A stretch of 64,000 nucleotides of DNA. Origin: Drosophila persimilis. Its lineage: Eukaryota > Arthropoda > Insecta > Diptera > Drosophilidae. The DNA is taken from contig NW_020825611.1 of the NCBI RefSeq assembly GCF_003286085.1, positions 1-64,000 on the forward strand, written 5' to 3'. The notes under the pieces are model-generated. The model worked only from the letters and a program-made list of their open reading frames with translations. It made no database searches and was not told the origin of the DNA. Each line of letters starts with the position of its first letter. The first letter of the stretch is position 1. This document shows positions 32,337-43,469 of this stretch, piece after piece. Made by a program: the position numbers and the translations under genes.

Positions 32337-32654
32337 GGAATTAATGATGCAGTATCGAAACTTTAAAGGAATCATTTAGTCACGGCACTTTGTAACGGCA
32401 ATGCCTTATTGTAAAATTAAACTTATTTTTCGCTGAAATATTTTAAAAGTTAAAAGTTAAAAAGGCGTATGCCAAATAAATTGTATTCTCTAACGTTTTG
32501 ATTTTAAAAACCTTTCTTTTTTATCACCCACTTATACAAAAAAGATTCTTTAACGAGCGGGAACGAAATTAACTCTGAATTATGCTCGCACTTGTCATGA
32601 GATAGGAGAGTGGAACTTTTCTCCCTCTCTCTCTTTCTTACACACAAGCCCGCC

Positions 32655-32960
32655 GTTGGAGATGGATAGAGAGATCGAGAGAGAATGAGTAAGCGCGTGG
32701 AAGGCGATTTGGTCGTTATAATAACGATCCGATCTCATCCACATTTGACAGTCTAGTAAATATGGCGTTCTCTACGATTCTGCGTTAATTGTGAATGCCA
32801 CAGATTTTTCGTCTTTGTGGGGGCGGACGGGTCCAGGTGTCTGGATATACAATTTGGTTGCTCTAGCTTTCATGGTCTCTGATATCTAGGTGCTCATCAA
32901 GGACGCTCATAGGACGAAAAGGCTTCCTTCTGGAAGTTACACTCATCCAGAGCCACATCT
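32655..32960 (-). mobile_element. Degenerate DINE-1/SGM-type fragment, copy d
   Basis: Pieces such as CTCTACGATTCTGCG, GTGGGGGCGG and AATTTGGTTGCTCTAGC occur in the family's order (minus orientation) but are much more diverged than the other copies, and neither terminus is present. Bases 32337-32654 and 32961-33276 hold no recognised feature apart from the S-Lap upstream region. Confidence 0.6.
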
Positions 32961-33276
32961 ATTTGAGTACCATGGCCCTTCAAGAGTTCATGATTTGTTA
33001 GCCCCATTTGTCAAAGATATACATACTCGACATGTTTACTCCTCCGAGGACAGCCAAACCAAAACAGTAGTGAGTGAAGGGCCGATGTCCACTCGTTTTT
33101 AGATTCTGATCCTTTCGAATTTCCTGAATGTACCGACCAAATAGCCCTTGAAGTGAGTGTCACTCTCTCATGGAGTACATTCATCGCCTCAATTTGGCAT
33201 TCTCTATTGCTAGAAATTGAACACGAAATACGTATATTCTGATATTTGGTACATTGTGTGGGCTTAACGAAAAATA

Positions 33277-35046
33277 ATGCTTGGCGTTGTACGTCGGCTG
33301 GTCTCCCAGGCCTTCCCGCAGCGCCTGCGACCACGTCCCCAGGCTATCCAGCGCCGCTCCGCCTCGCAGGCGGTAAACCAGATGTTGCAGCTCCAGCAGA
33401 TGGACATGTGTGCGGATCCTCCATCCCGCGGACTTGTGGTCGGCGTGTTCGCCGACGAAACGGACCGCAATGATGCTGGCGTCCTCACCGCGGCCGGTTG
33501 GCGGTACAATGTCCAGAAGACTGCCGGCCGATTGCTAGAGGTCCTCCGCATGTCCGGACCCATGCCCAAGCGGGGCGAGGCTCGCCTTTTCTTCGCGATC
33601 GAGCCAGAGCGCATCCCCTATTACTCTGTGGTGGCTGTGGTCGGCCTCGGCAAGGAGTGCCTCGGCTACAATCCCTACGAGGTGCTCGACGAACAGAAGG
33701 AGGCGATCCGTCGCTCCGTGGCCGCCGCCTGCCGTATCCTGGCCGAGCTGGACACCGACAGAATCGAAGTTGAAAACTGCGGCCACGCCGAGTCCGCCGC
33801 CGAGGGGGCCGCATTGGGCATCTGGCTCTACCAGGAGCTGCGTAACCCACAGAACAGGATTCCAGTGCCGTCGCTGGACTTATACGCAAGAAAAGACGAG
33901 GTCTGCGACCTCGAAGGATGGCGCATTGGTCTGCAGAAGGCAGCCGCCCAGAACCTGACGAGACAGCTGCAGGAGATGCCCTCCAACCTCCTCACACCCA
34001 CAGCTTTTGCGCAGAATGTCGTCGAGGTGCTGTGCAAATCCGGTGTCAATGTGGAGGTCAAGGTCGAGGGCTGGGCCGAGAGCCAGTCAATGCACGCCTT
34101 CCTGGCTGTGGGCAAGGCTTCGTGCGAGCCACCCATCTTCCTGGAGCTGAGTTACTACGGCACCTGTGCCGAGGAGCGCCCCATTGTGCTGGTGGGCCAA
34201 GGCGTGACTTACGATGCTGGAGGATTGTGCCTGAAAGAGAAACATGAGCTCTTCCATATGCGTGGCGACATGACCGGGGCCGCCGTTGTGGTGGCCTGTT
34301 GTCGAGCTGTGGCTGGCCTGCGTTTACCGGTAAGTACTCAGGACAGAAATGATATCTCCTTGAATAATAATGCTGTTCTTAGGTCAACATTCGCGGCCTG
34401 ATACCTCTTTGTGAAAACGTAGTGGGCTGCAATTCGGTCCGTACTGGGGACATGGTCAAGTCCATGAACGGCAAGACCATCGAGATCCAGTGCACCGATC
34501 ACGAGGATGTACTGGTCCTGGCAGACGCCCTGCTGTATGCGCAAAACTTCTGTCCCAAGTGCATCATTGACGTCGGCACCTGCTCGGGCTACATGCGCCA
34601 GGCCCTGGATGAGTCGGCTGCGGGGGTCTTTACCAACTCGGAGATCCTGTGGCAGCAGATCAAGCACGCCAGCATGCATACCGGAGATCGTGTGTGGCGC
34701 TTCCCATTGTGGAAATATTACAGCAAGGCCGTGCGTGCCGGGGGACGCAGCGACGTGCAGAACTATGGCATTGACCGAGGTGGACGTCCCTGCAAGGCCG
34801 CTGCCTTTCTCCGTGAGTTTGTGCCCTGTGGCCAGTGGATGCATATTGTGAGTATTGTGGGGCGCTTTGTTGGGGCGCAGATCTTATGGATTTTCTCCCT
34901 CAAAGGATGCCACAAATGTTATGGTGACAAAGGGCTTCGAATACGAGTATCTGCGCAAGGGAATGGCCGGCCGCCCGACCCGAACACTGGTGGAGTTTAT
35001 TGCTCAGACGATTTGCAAGGATACGGCCCCACGTTTGGCCAAGTAA
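33277..35046 (+). CDS. S-Lap-type leucyl aminopeptidase (M17 family), 552 aa, three exons
   Basis: Exons 33277-34329, 34383-34847 and 34906-35046 are joined by introns of 53 and 58 bp with GT-AG ends (GTAAGT, GTGAGT), in frame throughout. The N-terminus (MLGVVRRLVSQAF, Arg-rich, no acids in the first 30 residues) looks like a mitochondrial targeting sequence. M17 hexameric aminopeptidases remove N-terminal residues using two metal ions. Aligning by motif spacing to bovine LAP, retained positions are D313, K320, D331, D390 and E392. A metal-site Lys is Q308 (VGQG) and the catalytic Arg is V394 (CTDHEDV). Fly sperm-leucylaminopeptidases are abundant sperm mitochondrial-derivative proteins, many with such losses, so a structural role is likely. 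The ORF itself is intact. Confidence 0.9.
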
Positions 35047-35489
35047 TCAATCTCTAACGGGAATCCAATGTTATATATATTTTGTACTGTGTTTTTTGAC
35101 GATGCCACACACGAACACAAAATTACACTTGAGCTATGATCACTCTATTTTACATATGTTTTCGCATATAAAACAGAGAAACAGCGCTAGTGTTCGATCT
35201 TTTGTTGGGTCCTGGGCTTCCAACTATTGAACATGATAACTAGACACTGTGGATTATTGCTTTGTCAGACTCTACCCGGAATCGGGTATTATATGTAATA
35301 TCTGTGGTATCACTAAAAGTGAGTGCTACGCCAGGGAGACTGCATGAGTAATCACAACGTTTATGTCAATGGGTGGATAGTTTTGCAGCAGCTTCACATT
35401 CGAGGCAAAGTCGTTCTCTAAAATTGCTTCCCTTTGGATTCTATAAATCAGTAAATACATCAGTAAATGCAAATGAATCAGTTCAAAGT

Positions 35490-36580
35490 CAGCACATGCT
35501 TACAATATCATGGTTCAGCAGATTTTGATGAGAAAATTAAAGCGCTGCTCGTCCGAGAATACCTAATCCCAAATTCGCAGCACATCGGGCAGTGGAAACT
35601 CCTGCGAGAGCAGGAGGGTGAGCCACCTGAAGCTGTAGTACTGCGGAGGCAGCTCTTGGCTCTTCAGATGCTATATCTTTAGTCTTCAGCATGTTAGATA
35701 GCAGGCCCATCATGAACTTTATACCACCCTCCGCATCGTCCAGAGTCTTGATGAAGAAGTCGCGTATCTCGCTCATTAGAGCCGTGAAGCAGAAGAAACA
35801 GTCTGCCTCCGCGTGGGCGCGGTACGAGAGATCCGGATCCGAGGCCATCACATAGTAGATGGGTCCGACAATCTCATTCATGCCCTGTACGTAACCCAGG
35901 CCAGGACGTTCGCCGAGCTGAGCACCGTGGGCACTACCCGTTTGTGAAGCCGGCGCCCGTGCTCGCCTTTACTGTGCACCACAATGTCACAGGGATACTC
36001 TGTGGGCTGCTGAAAGAACGAGATGTCGGGACACAGGCGCCTCACATCTTTGCCGATCTGCAGCAGAAATTTGTTGTCATTGAAGAATGTGTTCCAGGCG
36101 CTTTCTGGCCCCTCGCTAAGCGGATGATCTTGTAGGCCAACGCCCCTTGAATCAACAGCGACGTCCCCGTCCCCGTCGCCTTCTCCAGCTCCATTGCAGC
36201 TGTGTTCCGGGGGGAGTACCAATTCCTCAATGAACTGCTGGTACAGGGCTCGCTTCTGGGCCAGCGTGGTCATCCAACTGCTGCGTCTTGGTCCCAAGTA
36301 GCCCAACAGCAGTTTCCAGCTGAGTGCACGGAAGCTTTGTACATCGGGCACACCTGTGGATTGGATTGGATTCATGTCCATGAATTACTACGCCTATCAG
36401 AAGTGTGATATCCCACCATTAAACGTCAGTCTCCTTTAGGTCAACCACATCCTGGGCCAGCGCATCATCGAACTCTTTTACACTGAAAGATACAGGGGGG
36501 GGATAACAATCTTTTGTTCTTAATTCCCGAAAACACGTCACATTTTTGTGTCGTCCATACCGCGCCTTGAAAATGGACAT
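35490..36580 (-). pseudogene. TBC1D13-type Rab GTPase-activating protein, decayed
   Basis: Exon 1 (36580-36561, MSIFKA), exon 2 (from 36482, VKEFDDALAQDVVDLKE) and exon 3 (from about 36343, GVPDVQSFRALSWKLLLGYL) keep recognisable splice sites, so this is not a processed copy. TBC hallmarks remain: IGKDVRR (arginine finger, IxxDxxR) and GYVQGMNE (glutamine finger). Damage: a deletion and frame change at the end of exon 2; loss of ~55 codons plus a frameshift after SSANV (about 35900); a frameshift after MLKTKD (about 35680); and stops after LRIWD and KIC. TBC1D13 proteins stimulate GTP hydrolysis on Rab35-type GTPases. Reading stops near 35490. Bases 35047-35489 hold nothing recognised. Confidence 0.85.
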
Positions 36581-36729
36581 GCTTTGGCTGTATGCGGGCG
36601 AGGATCTCAGTTTGCTCCATGCAGGGACAGTCGCTTTGCAATGATGTGGACTGGACTTATATTATTGCTTTGTTGTCATCCAGCCAGCTGCATTATTGCT
36701 TTTCCCAATACAGTTCGAAGCAGAAACAA

Positions 36730-36830
36730 TTTTGATATTCCGTCGAATATTTTTAGATATCTAGATCTCTCAGCCCTGCCCACATAATTTTATCCGATTA
36801 ATGAATCAATTTTCTACTTAACTGTCTTGT
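36730..36830. repeat. Diverged ~100 bp repeat beside the roo-like element, copy 1
   Basis: TATTCCGTCGAATATT and CACATAATTTTATCCGATTA occur here and again, similarly spaced, at about 42220-42312. The copies are clearly diverged. The rest of 36581-37036 holds no feature I can name. Confidence 0.5.
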
Positions 36831-37063
36831 TTTAAATACTTGACTTTAATTGTTTTTGCCTCAATTTTGGTTCCTCAACAAGAATATATGTATCTGAAAA
36901 CCCGAACTTAGCCCTCTTAAGCCCCCTCTATTTAAATAGTTCAAATACTGGAGGTAAATGACGGAAAATATTAACGATTGTAAATTCTTCTTGTAGGCTC
37001 ATGCTACCTTTCCTCTGAACTTAAAAAAAAAACACTATATCTGTTCAGCCACAGACATGTAAA

Positions 37064-38642
37064 TCGGAGTCGAGCATTACTACTCGCTGCTGCTACCAGA
37101 TCAACAGCGAACACCCTTCAGCCCTGGGGGAGTCGTTGGAAACCGCAACAAAAAGATTCCTAGCGTTGGAGCGGCGAAGCTCAACAGAAACTTGGAAGAG
37201 TTATGTGGACTTCATGGAAGAGTATGAAGGACTAGGACATATGAAGATTGAGCCAGCATCAAAAGTTCCCAAAAGGCACTACTTCATTCCACATCATTGT
37301 GTACTCAAACCTGAGAGCACCACCACAAAGCTTCGGGTAGTATTCGATGCCTCATGCAAATCAACAAGCGGGAAATCTTTGAACGACATTCTGCAGGCTG
37401 GACCCACCGTTCAGAGCGAACTTATGTCCATTCTGCTACGATTTCGAATTCATAAGTACGTATTCACAGCGGACATAGAAAAGATGTACCGGCAAGTGTG
37501 GATGAATCCGGAGGATCAATTCCATCAGATGATAGTCTGGAGAAGCAATCCATCCGAAGAGATCAGGTACTATCGCCTGAAAACAGTAACATATGGGACA
37601 ACAGCTGCTCCGTTCCTAGCAACGAAATGTCTGGATCATTTGGCAATACAATACAAAGACAGACTACCAGTAGGATCAACAACATTAAAAACAGATTTCT
37701 ATGTTGACGACTGTCTAACAACTGTCTAACGACAAGAACTAAATAAGATATTTCTACCGTCCGGATTCAAATTGCGCAAGTGGTGCTCCAACAATGAGCA
37801 ACTTCTCCAAGGAATCCCCAAAGAGGATATTGTAACCGATGTAAAATTAGGAGAGACACTAGAGCACTACAGCGTGAAAACTCTGGGTCTCATCTGGATG
37901 CCGAAGAAGGATACATTGTGTGGACGAACACAGAAAAGCCAGGCTACACGCATCACCAAACGGGTGGTATGTTCCGAACTGGCCCAAATCTTTGACTCTT
38001 TGCACCGGTGGTAGTAAAGGCAAAAATCTTCATGCAACAACTTTGGGAGCTCAAACTGGATTGGGATAACGAATTACCATTACAACACCAAACCGAATGG
38101 AAAGAATACCGGGACGACTTACAAACATTGAACAAAATGCAAATTCCCCGGCATATCTACGATGGTAAAATTCCAGTTACCCAAGAACTCCATAAGTTTG
38201 TAGATGCATCAGAACGAGCATATGGCGCAGCAGTATATGTACGCGCTACATACAAAAACAACCAAGTGTCAGTAAGACTGCTCTGTTCGAAATCACGTGT
38301 AGCGCCGACAGCCAAACAATCACTACCACTGTTAGAACTTTGTGCTGCAGTGAGCTCACAAACCGAGTCCGACAGGATCTGCACATGGACATTACAACGG
38401 TTTCAGGATGGTTTTGGAGTGATTCCACCGTTGTTTTATCCTGGATAAACGCATCGTCATCAACATACCATACCTTTGTGGCAAATCGAATAGCCAAAAT
38501 CCAGGCATTAACAAATCAGTCACAATGGCGTCACGACGTGTCATCGGCCAACAACGCAGCCGATGTCCTGTCGAGAGGAATCGCATTGTGGTGCTCAAGC
38601 ATTAAGGGCAATCGCAAGACAACAATATTGGATTATCAATGA
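37064..38642 (+). pseudogene. RT and RNase H of roo-like element, several frames
   Basis: The RT frame is open from 37064 to 37729 with KLRVVFDASCKS (about 37327), VFTADIEKMYRQV and the BEL-type catalytic box FYVDDCL (about 37698). A short repeat of CTAACAACTGTCTAAC then brings a stop. Further pieces follow in other frames: FKLRKWCSNNEQLL (37772), RNase H KFVDASERAYGAAVY (about 38197), then FWSDSTVVLSWIN and ADVLSRG (38412-38580). At least three frame changes make it non-functional. Confidence 0.85.
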
Positions 38643-41487
38643 CAAGACAATGGCTAGAAGCATCATCCACAGCTGTGTTAGATGCACCAAGGCTACACCA
38701 AAGCTGATACACCAGATCATGGGCAATCTCCCAGCACAACGAGTCACACAAGCAAGCCCGTTTCTTAATGTAGGCGTCGACTACTGTGGACCAATCTCGA
38801 TCCACCATAAGATCCGAGGCAAAAGACCCGATAAGGCGTACATCGCCGTGTTTTGCTACTTTTCCACAAAGGCAGTACACCTGGAGCTGGTAAGCGACCT
38901 GACCACAGATGCATTCTTGGCCGCCCTGCGTCGATTCTTAAGCAGACGTGGGAAGTGTCAAACTATTCATTGCGACAATGCAACGAACTTTGTGGGTGCA
39001 AACAACCAGCTTAAAGAATTAGAAGACTCTATATTCAGCTCAAAGGCAAGTGCTCTGATCACGAATCATTGCAACAAAAAGCAAGTGGATTTTAAATTCA
39101 TTCCTCCCAGGGCTCCATCGTTTGGCGGCCTCTGGGAAGCGGCGGTAAAATCAGCAAAAAAGCTGTTGATAACAACCACCAACACAGCCTCATTGACATT
39201 TGAAGAACTAAACACAGTGATAATCGAAATTGAAGCAATTCTCAAATCTCGACCCATCACTCCAATGTCAAATGATCCCACTGATACAACAGCGCTCACC
39301 CCAGGACACTTCTTGATTGGTGAACCATTGACAACGCCTCCTGACGTCAATACTGATCATCAAGGAAGAACATTGGTCAAGCGCTGGGATTTGGTATCGC
39401 GTCTAAAGCATTCATTCTGGAAACAATGGTCTACAGAATACCTCCAAGAATTGCAAGCTCGGCATAAATGGAAGACCGCTTCACCAAACGTACCTGAAGG
39501 ATTATTAGTTTTGGTTAAGAAAGACAACCTTCCTGTAATGAAGTGGCCAATGGGTCGCATCATTAAGACATATCCTGGACAGGACAACCACGTACGAGTG
39601 GTTGACGTTAAGACAGCATTTGGCGTATACAAGCGCCCGATCACTCGTCTAGCGCCGCTCTTTCCAGAAGATGTGGCAATCAAACGTTCCCACAACGTGA
39701 TCAGTGACACCACGGAGATTGATGAGCCACCCACACAGCGAACAACAAAATTGTCACCTACATTAACATCAACATTAGTGGTGCTGTTGCTCATGCTTCC
39801 ATTAGCATTGTCACAGTCAATAAATGTGACACAATTCGCAAACAAGCCTGGAATATTCTATGAGAAACTTGGAACATCAAGAATAGCAACGTCTGAGTGG
39901 ACCATGATCGTATACTATGACTATTGGAAGGATATGCAACTAATGTCTGCTGGAATTTCAGAGTTACGATACATGTGCCCTGAATTAAAAAATGTTCCGG
40001 CATGTAACTCCATAGTTCAACACTTTCAACATGTGCATTACGAGCTACAAGCAGGAAGCGTTTTAATGAAAAACTCTCGAAAACGCAGATCGCCGCTGGA
40101 CATCATAGGAAATGTAGCAAGTAGTCTTTTTGGTGTTCTCTACGCAAAACACGCAGAAGAGATGACTCAAGTAATTGAGAAAGTGAAAGCCAATGAAGAC
40201 TTTTTACTACATCTGCTCCAAAACCAAACATCAATTGTCGACGCGACAATAAACGTAGTCAGAAAAGACAATGTAACAACTGATAATCGCCTAAAAGTTT
40301 TGGAACAGCATATGGCTACTATCAACCGAGAAAGAGGGTCATATCACAGCGATCATCTGGCTCAAGCGTACTTAGGACTAATAGCACAATTAACCCTGCT
40401 CACAACAACTCTCCAACGAATGCAGTCCGACATATCTGATGTCCTAATCGGTATTCATCATCGGAGAATAAGCTCCACGCTGGTGTCTCCCGAGCAACTA
40501 ATAGACCAACTAGACCAGATACGGGATAATTTGCCACAAGATCAAATGCTGCCGGTCACAACGAAGGAGGTGATTCAACTATACAGAATCATGCGAGCCG
40601 AAGGAACCCCGACTGCAAAACACGTCATCTTCAAGCTGACGCTACCGCTGGTCTCAACAGCTCAGCTCGAAGTTTTCAGCATCATCCCAATTCCGTTTTG
40701 GGATTCAACAAGCTGGAGTCTATTTGACCTCAGAACCACCATAGTAACGGTGAAAATCCACCGAGACCAGTTCATGGGCACTACCCAAGATGAATTCCGA
40801 CGTTGTCTTAAAGTACACAACGAGGAGTTCATCTGCTTTGACCATCAGACGATCTTCAATGTGGACAATTGCTGTGAGTTTCAACTGTTTAACAATAAAA
40901 CAGAAACACTCTGTCAGGTAACACACACAAAGGATGACACGGTGTGGCTAAAAACTCAGCATCCAAATAAATGGATCTTCGCAACGCATTCTACAACTAA
41001 ACTTCAAGCAGTATGCAACGGAGTTCCGACAACCATAACACTGAAAGGAACTGGTCTACTCTCCATATCGCCTGGTTGCACTGCTCGCATTACTGAAGTA
41101 AGCATCAGCACCTTCAGCACCACAATTAGCGAAGTAAAATCGACTTACACTCGGTTTGGCGACGTGAGCCCACCGGAGACATCACCCTCGCCACCAATGT
41201 GGCAACTGAAGAACCAGACATCAGACTTTCATCAAGAACTTGATGATCTACGCCAGCAACTATCAACCATCAATCATCACGAGCTGCCACACCATCTCAC
41301 CACCGTGCAGCACCATCAACTCGCGGCTTACGCAACCCTAGCAATATTAATTCTATTGATCATTGCCTTCATTTTCCGGGAGAAGTATCTAATATGGAAA
41401 CCAAGGCCATCAAATCACGATCCAGCCATGTCATCACCCCCTATACCCCTTGCACGCCGGTTTGCCGTCGACTTGAGCGATGGTTGA
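38608..41487 (+). CDS. Integrase-envelope fusion ORF of roo-like element
   Basis: A single open frame (opening at 38563, 974 codons) encodes integrase with CVRCTKA, GVDYCGP, IHCDNATNFVGA and EIEAILKSRPI (the D, D, E residues). It ends in RPITRLAPL and passes without a stop into an envelope-type region. That region starts with a hydrophobic signal-like segment (LVVLLLMLPLALSQS, about residue 405), has a furin-type site SRKRRS (about residue 505) before a hydrophobic stretch IIGNVASSLFGVLYA, and ends with a transmembrane segment LAILILLIIAFIF near residue 930. This order matches the F-protein-like envelopes of insect LTR elements, including roo. Expression would need an upstream frame or splicing; the broken RT argues against function here. 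Confidence 0.85.
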   Translation, partial: AIARQQYWIINDKTMARSIIHSCVRCTKATPKLIHQIMGNLPAQRVTQASPFLNVGVDYCGPISIHHKIRGKRPDKAYIAVFCYFSTKAVHLELVSDLTTDAFLAALRRFLSRRGKCQTIHCDNATNFVGANNQLKELEDSIFSSKASALITNHCNKKQVDFKFIPPRAPSFGGLWEAAVKSAKKLLITTTNTASLTFEELNTVIIEIEAILKSRPITPMSNDPTDTTALTPGHFLIGEPLTTPPDVNTDHQGRTLVKRWDLVSRLKHSFWKQWSTEYLQELQARHKWKTASPNVPEGLLVLVKKDNLPVMKWPMGRIIKTYPGQDNHVRVVDVKTAFGVYKRPITRLAPLFPEDVAIKRSHNVISDTTEIDEPPTQRTTKLSPTLTSTLVVLLLMLPLALSQSINVTQFANKPGIFYEKLGTSRIATSEWTMIVYYDYWKDMQLMSAGISELRYMCPELKNVPACNSIVQHFQHVHYELQAGSVLMKNSRKRRSPLDIIGNVASSLFGVLYAKHAEEMTQVIEKVKANEDFLLHLLQNQTSIVDATINVVRKDNVTTDNRLKVLEQHMATINRERGSYHSDHLAQAYLGLIAQLTLLTTTLQRMQSDISDVLIGIHHRRISSTLVSPEQLIDQLDQIRDNLPQDQMLPVTTKEVIQLYRIMRAEGTPTAKHVIFKLTLPLVSTAQLEVFSIIPIPFWDSTSWSLFDLRTTIVTVKIHRDQFMGTTQDEFRRCLKVHNEEFICFDHQTIFNVDNCCEFQLFNNKTETLCQVTHTKDDTVWLKTQHPNKWIFATHSTTKLQAVCNGVPTTITLKGTGLLSISPGCTARITEVSISTFSTTISEVKSTYTRFGDVSPPETSPSPPMWQLKNQTSDFHQELDDLRQQLSTINHHELPHHLTTVQHHQLAAYATLAILILLIIAFIFREKYLIWKPRPSNHDPAMSSPPIPLARRFAVDLSDG

Positions 41488-41511
41488 ACACCAGTTCAAC
41501 GGCCGGGAGAA

Positions 41512-42090
41512 TGTTCAGCCACAGACATGTATTTAATGAATATTAGGAATATACAGTGCAATCTCATACACAAATACTAATAAATAAAATTGTCCATGTC
41601 ACTTCATGTGAATGAATATGACGACACGAAAAATACATTAGCAACTAAGAATAGACAAAAGCACTTGTATACTCGAACCCACCAAAAGGGATCAAGCAAT
41701 AAACTATCTACTTTATTGCTGCCAAGTACCTAAGTAAATGCACTGAAATGTAACCCCCGCACAGAGTAAGTGTACCCAATCTAAAAATACACTCACAAGG
41801 AGCCTGTGCGTTCCTTCCCATAGAATAAGAGTACCACTGCTAGCTATATAAGGAGATGCATTTGTTCAATAAAACTCAGTATCAGAAAAAGTACCATAGC
41901 TGCCTGTCACTCATCTTCCATCGCAATCATCAGGGGCTGTCGCCGTGTCTTCAGATCCTCCCTTGCGCACCGTAGGATACCCACTCCGCAGTCCAACTGG
42001 TTCAAGTTCTAGTTGCGACGACCAAACTGTAGACGGTTTATGTACCGAATGCAACCCAGCTTCCTACACACACACACACACACATTAACA
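41512..42090 (+). repeat. 3' LTR (579 bp) of roo-like element
   Basis: It runs from TGTTCAGCC to CACATTAACA. AATAAA at about 41869 is a likely poly(A) signal, and a (CA)n run lies at 42066-42084. A purine stretch GGCCGGGAGAA precedes it as PPT. Confidence 0.85.
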
Positions 42091-42215
42091 ATATCTTTCA
42101 CCTGAACTGCGGTAACATTAATAAATTTTCATTATTTTCGGGGGAAAATTTAAATATCCCCTTGGCTTATAATAGGTTAATCGGAGGATCCAAGGATTGG
42201 AAACTATATTGCTAT

Positions 42216-42312
42216 ATTTTGGTATTCCGTCGAATATTATTAGCTATATAGAACATTTAACCATGCGCACATAATTTTATCCGATTAATGAATCTATTTT
42301 CCACTTGACTTG
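42216..42312. repeat. Diverged ~100 bp repeat, copy 2
   Basis: This is the counterpart of 36730-36830 on the other side of the roo-like element, same orientation. Confidence 0.5.
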
Positions 42313-42320
42313 CTGATTTT

Positions 42321-43469
42321 TATACCCGATACTCAAAATGAGTATTGGGGTATATTAGATTTGTGGTGAAAGTGGATGTGTGTAACGTCCAGAAGGAATC
42401 GTTTCCGACCCCATAAAGTATACATATTCTTGATCAGCATCAATAGCCGAGTCGATTGAGCCCTGTCTGTCTGTCCGTCTATCCGTCCGTCCGTCCATCC
42501 GTCCGTCCGTCCGTCCGTCCGTCCGTCCGTCCGTCCGTTCGTCCGTCCCCTTCAGCGCCTAGTGCTCAAAGACTATAAGAGCTAGAGCAACCATGTTTTG
42601 GATCCAGACTTCTGTGATATGTCACTGCTACAAAAATATTTCAAAACTTCGCCCCGCCCACTTCCGCCCCCACAAAGGACGAAAATCTGTGGCATCCACA
42701 ATTTCGACGATACGAGAAAATTAAAAACGCAGAATCGTAGAAGATGACTATATCTTCTAGAGCGCAAAATCTCAACCAGATCGTATAATTATTATAGCCT
42801 GAATCAAGAAAACAATTTCATTCCTTCTCGCTCTGTCTCTCTCTCTAACACACAGGTTTCATGGTCGGTTTTGTTAAATGCAAAATATGAGTTCAAGGAT
42901 CTCAGAACCCATAAGAGCCAGAGCAACCAAATTTGGTATCCACACTCCTGTGATATCGGACCTTATCCGTTTCGTGTCCAAATTTTGCCACACCCCCTTC
43001 CGCCCCCGAAAACGACGAAAATCTGGGGCATCCACAAATCTCAGAGACTATTAAGGCTGGAGTAACCAAATTTGGTATCCGTTCTCCTGTTAGATCTCAC
43101 TATAAAACGTATATCTCAAAATTTCGCCCCACCCCCTTCCGCCCCCACAAAGGACGAAAATCTGTTGCATCCACAATATTACAGATTCGAGAAAATTAAA
43201 AACGCAGAATCATAGATAATGACCATATCTATCAGATTGCTGAATCTGAATGAGATCAGATTAGTTTTATAGCCAAAAGGAACAAATCAATTTGCAGTGG
43301 CTACGCAGCGCCCGACGTCACGCTCAGACTTATTTTCTGTCTCTCTCGCACGCACTCTTTGTCGTGTTGTTTAATATTAGCGGCGTCTGCCGGAGGAGAG
43401 CCAGTATCTTAGTATCGGGTATAACTGTAGAGATGCGGTGTCCGCAGCAATTCACAACGTTCCCCCTCG
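42321..43469 (+). mobile_element. DINE-1/SGM-type element, copy e
   Basis: It is full length (1149 bp), with an expanded GTCC array (42466-42548) that is almost pure GTCC rather than mixed GTCC/GTCT. The terminal hairpin has one changed base (GCAATTC). Confidence 0.85.

Larger units (their letters stand above)
37042..42090 (+). mobile_element. roo-like BEL/Pao element with env-type domain, TSD ATATC
   Basis: The 5-bp duplication ATATC is at 37037-37041 and 42091-42095. The element starts TGTTCAGCCACAGACATGTA, but only these ~20 bases of the 5' LTR remain before pol sequence follows, so LTR, leader, gag, protease and part of RT are deleted. Pol is broken in several frames, whereas the integrase-envelope frame is long and open. 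The 3' LTR is complete. Confidence 0.85.
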
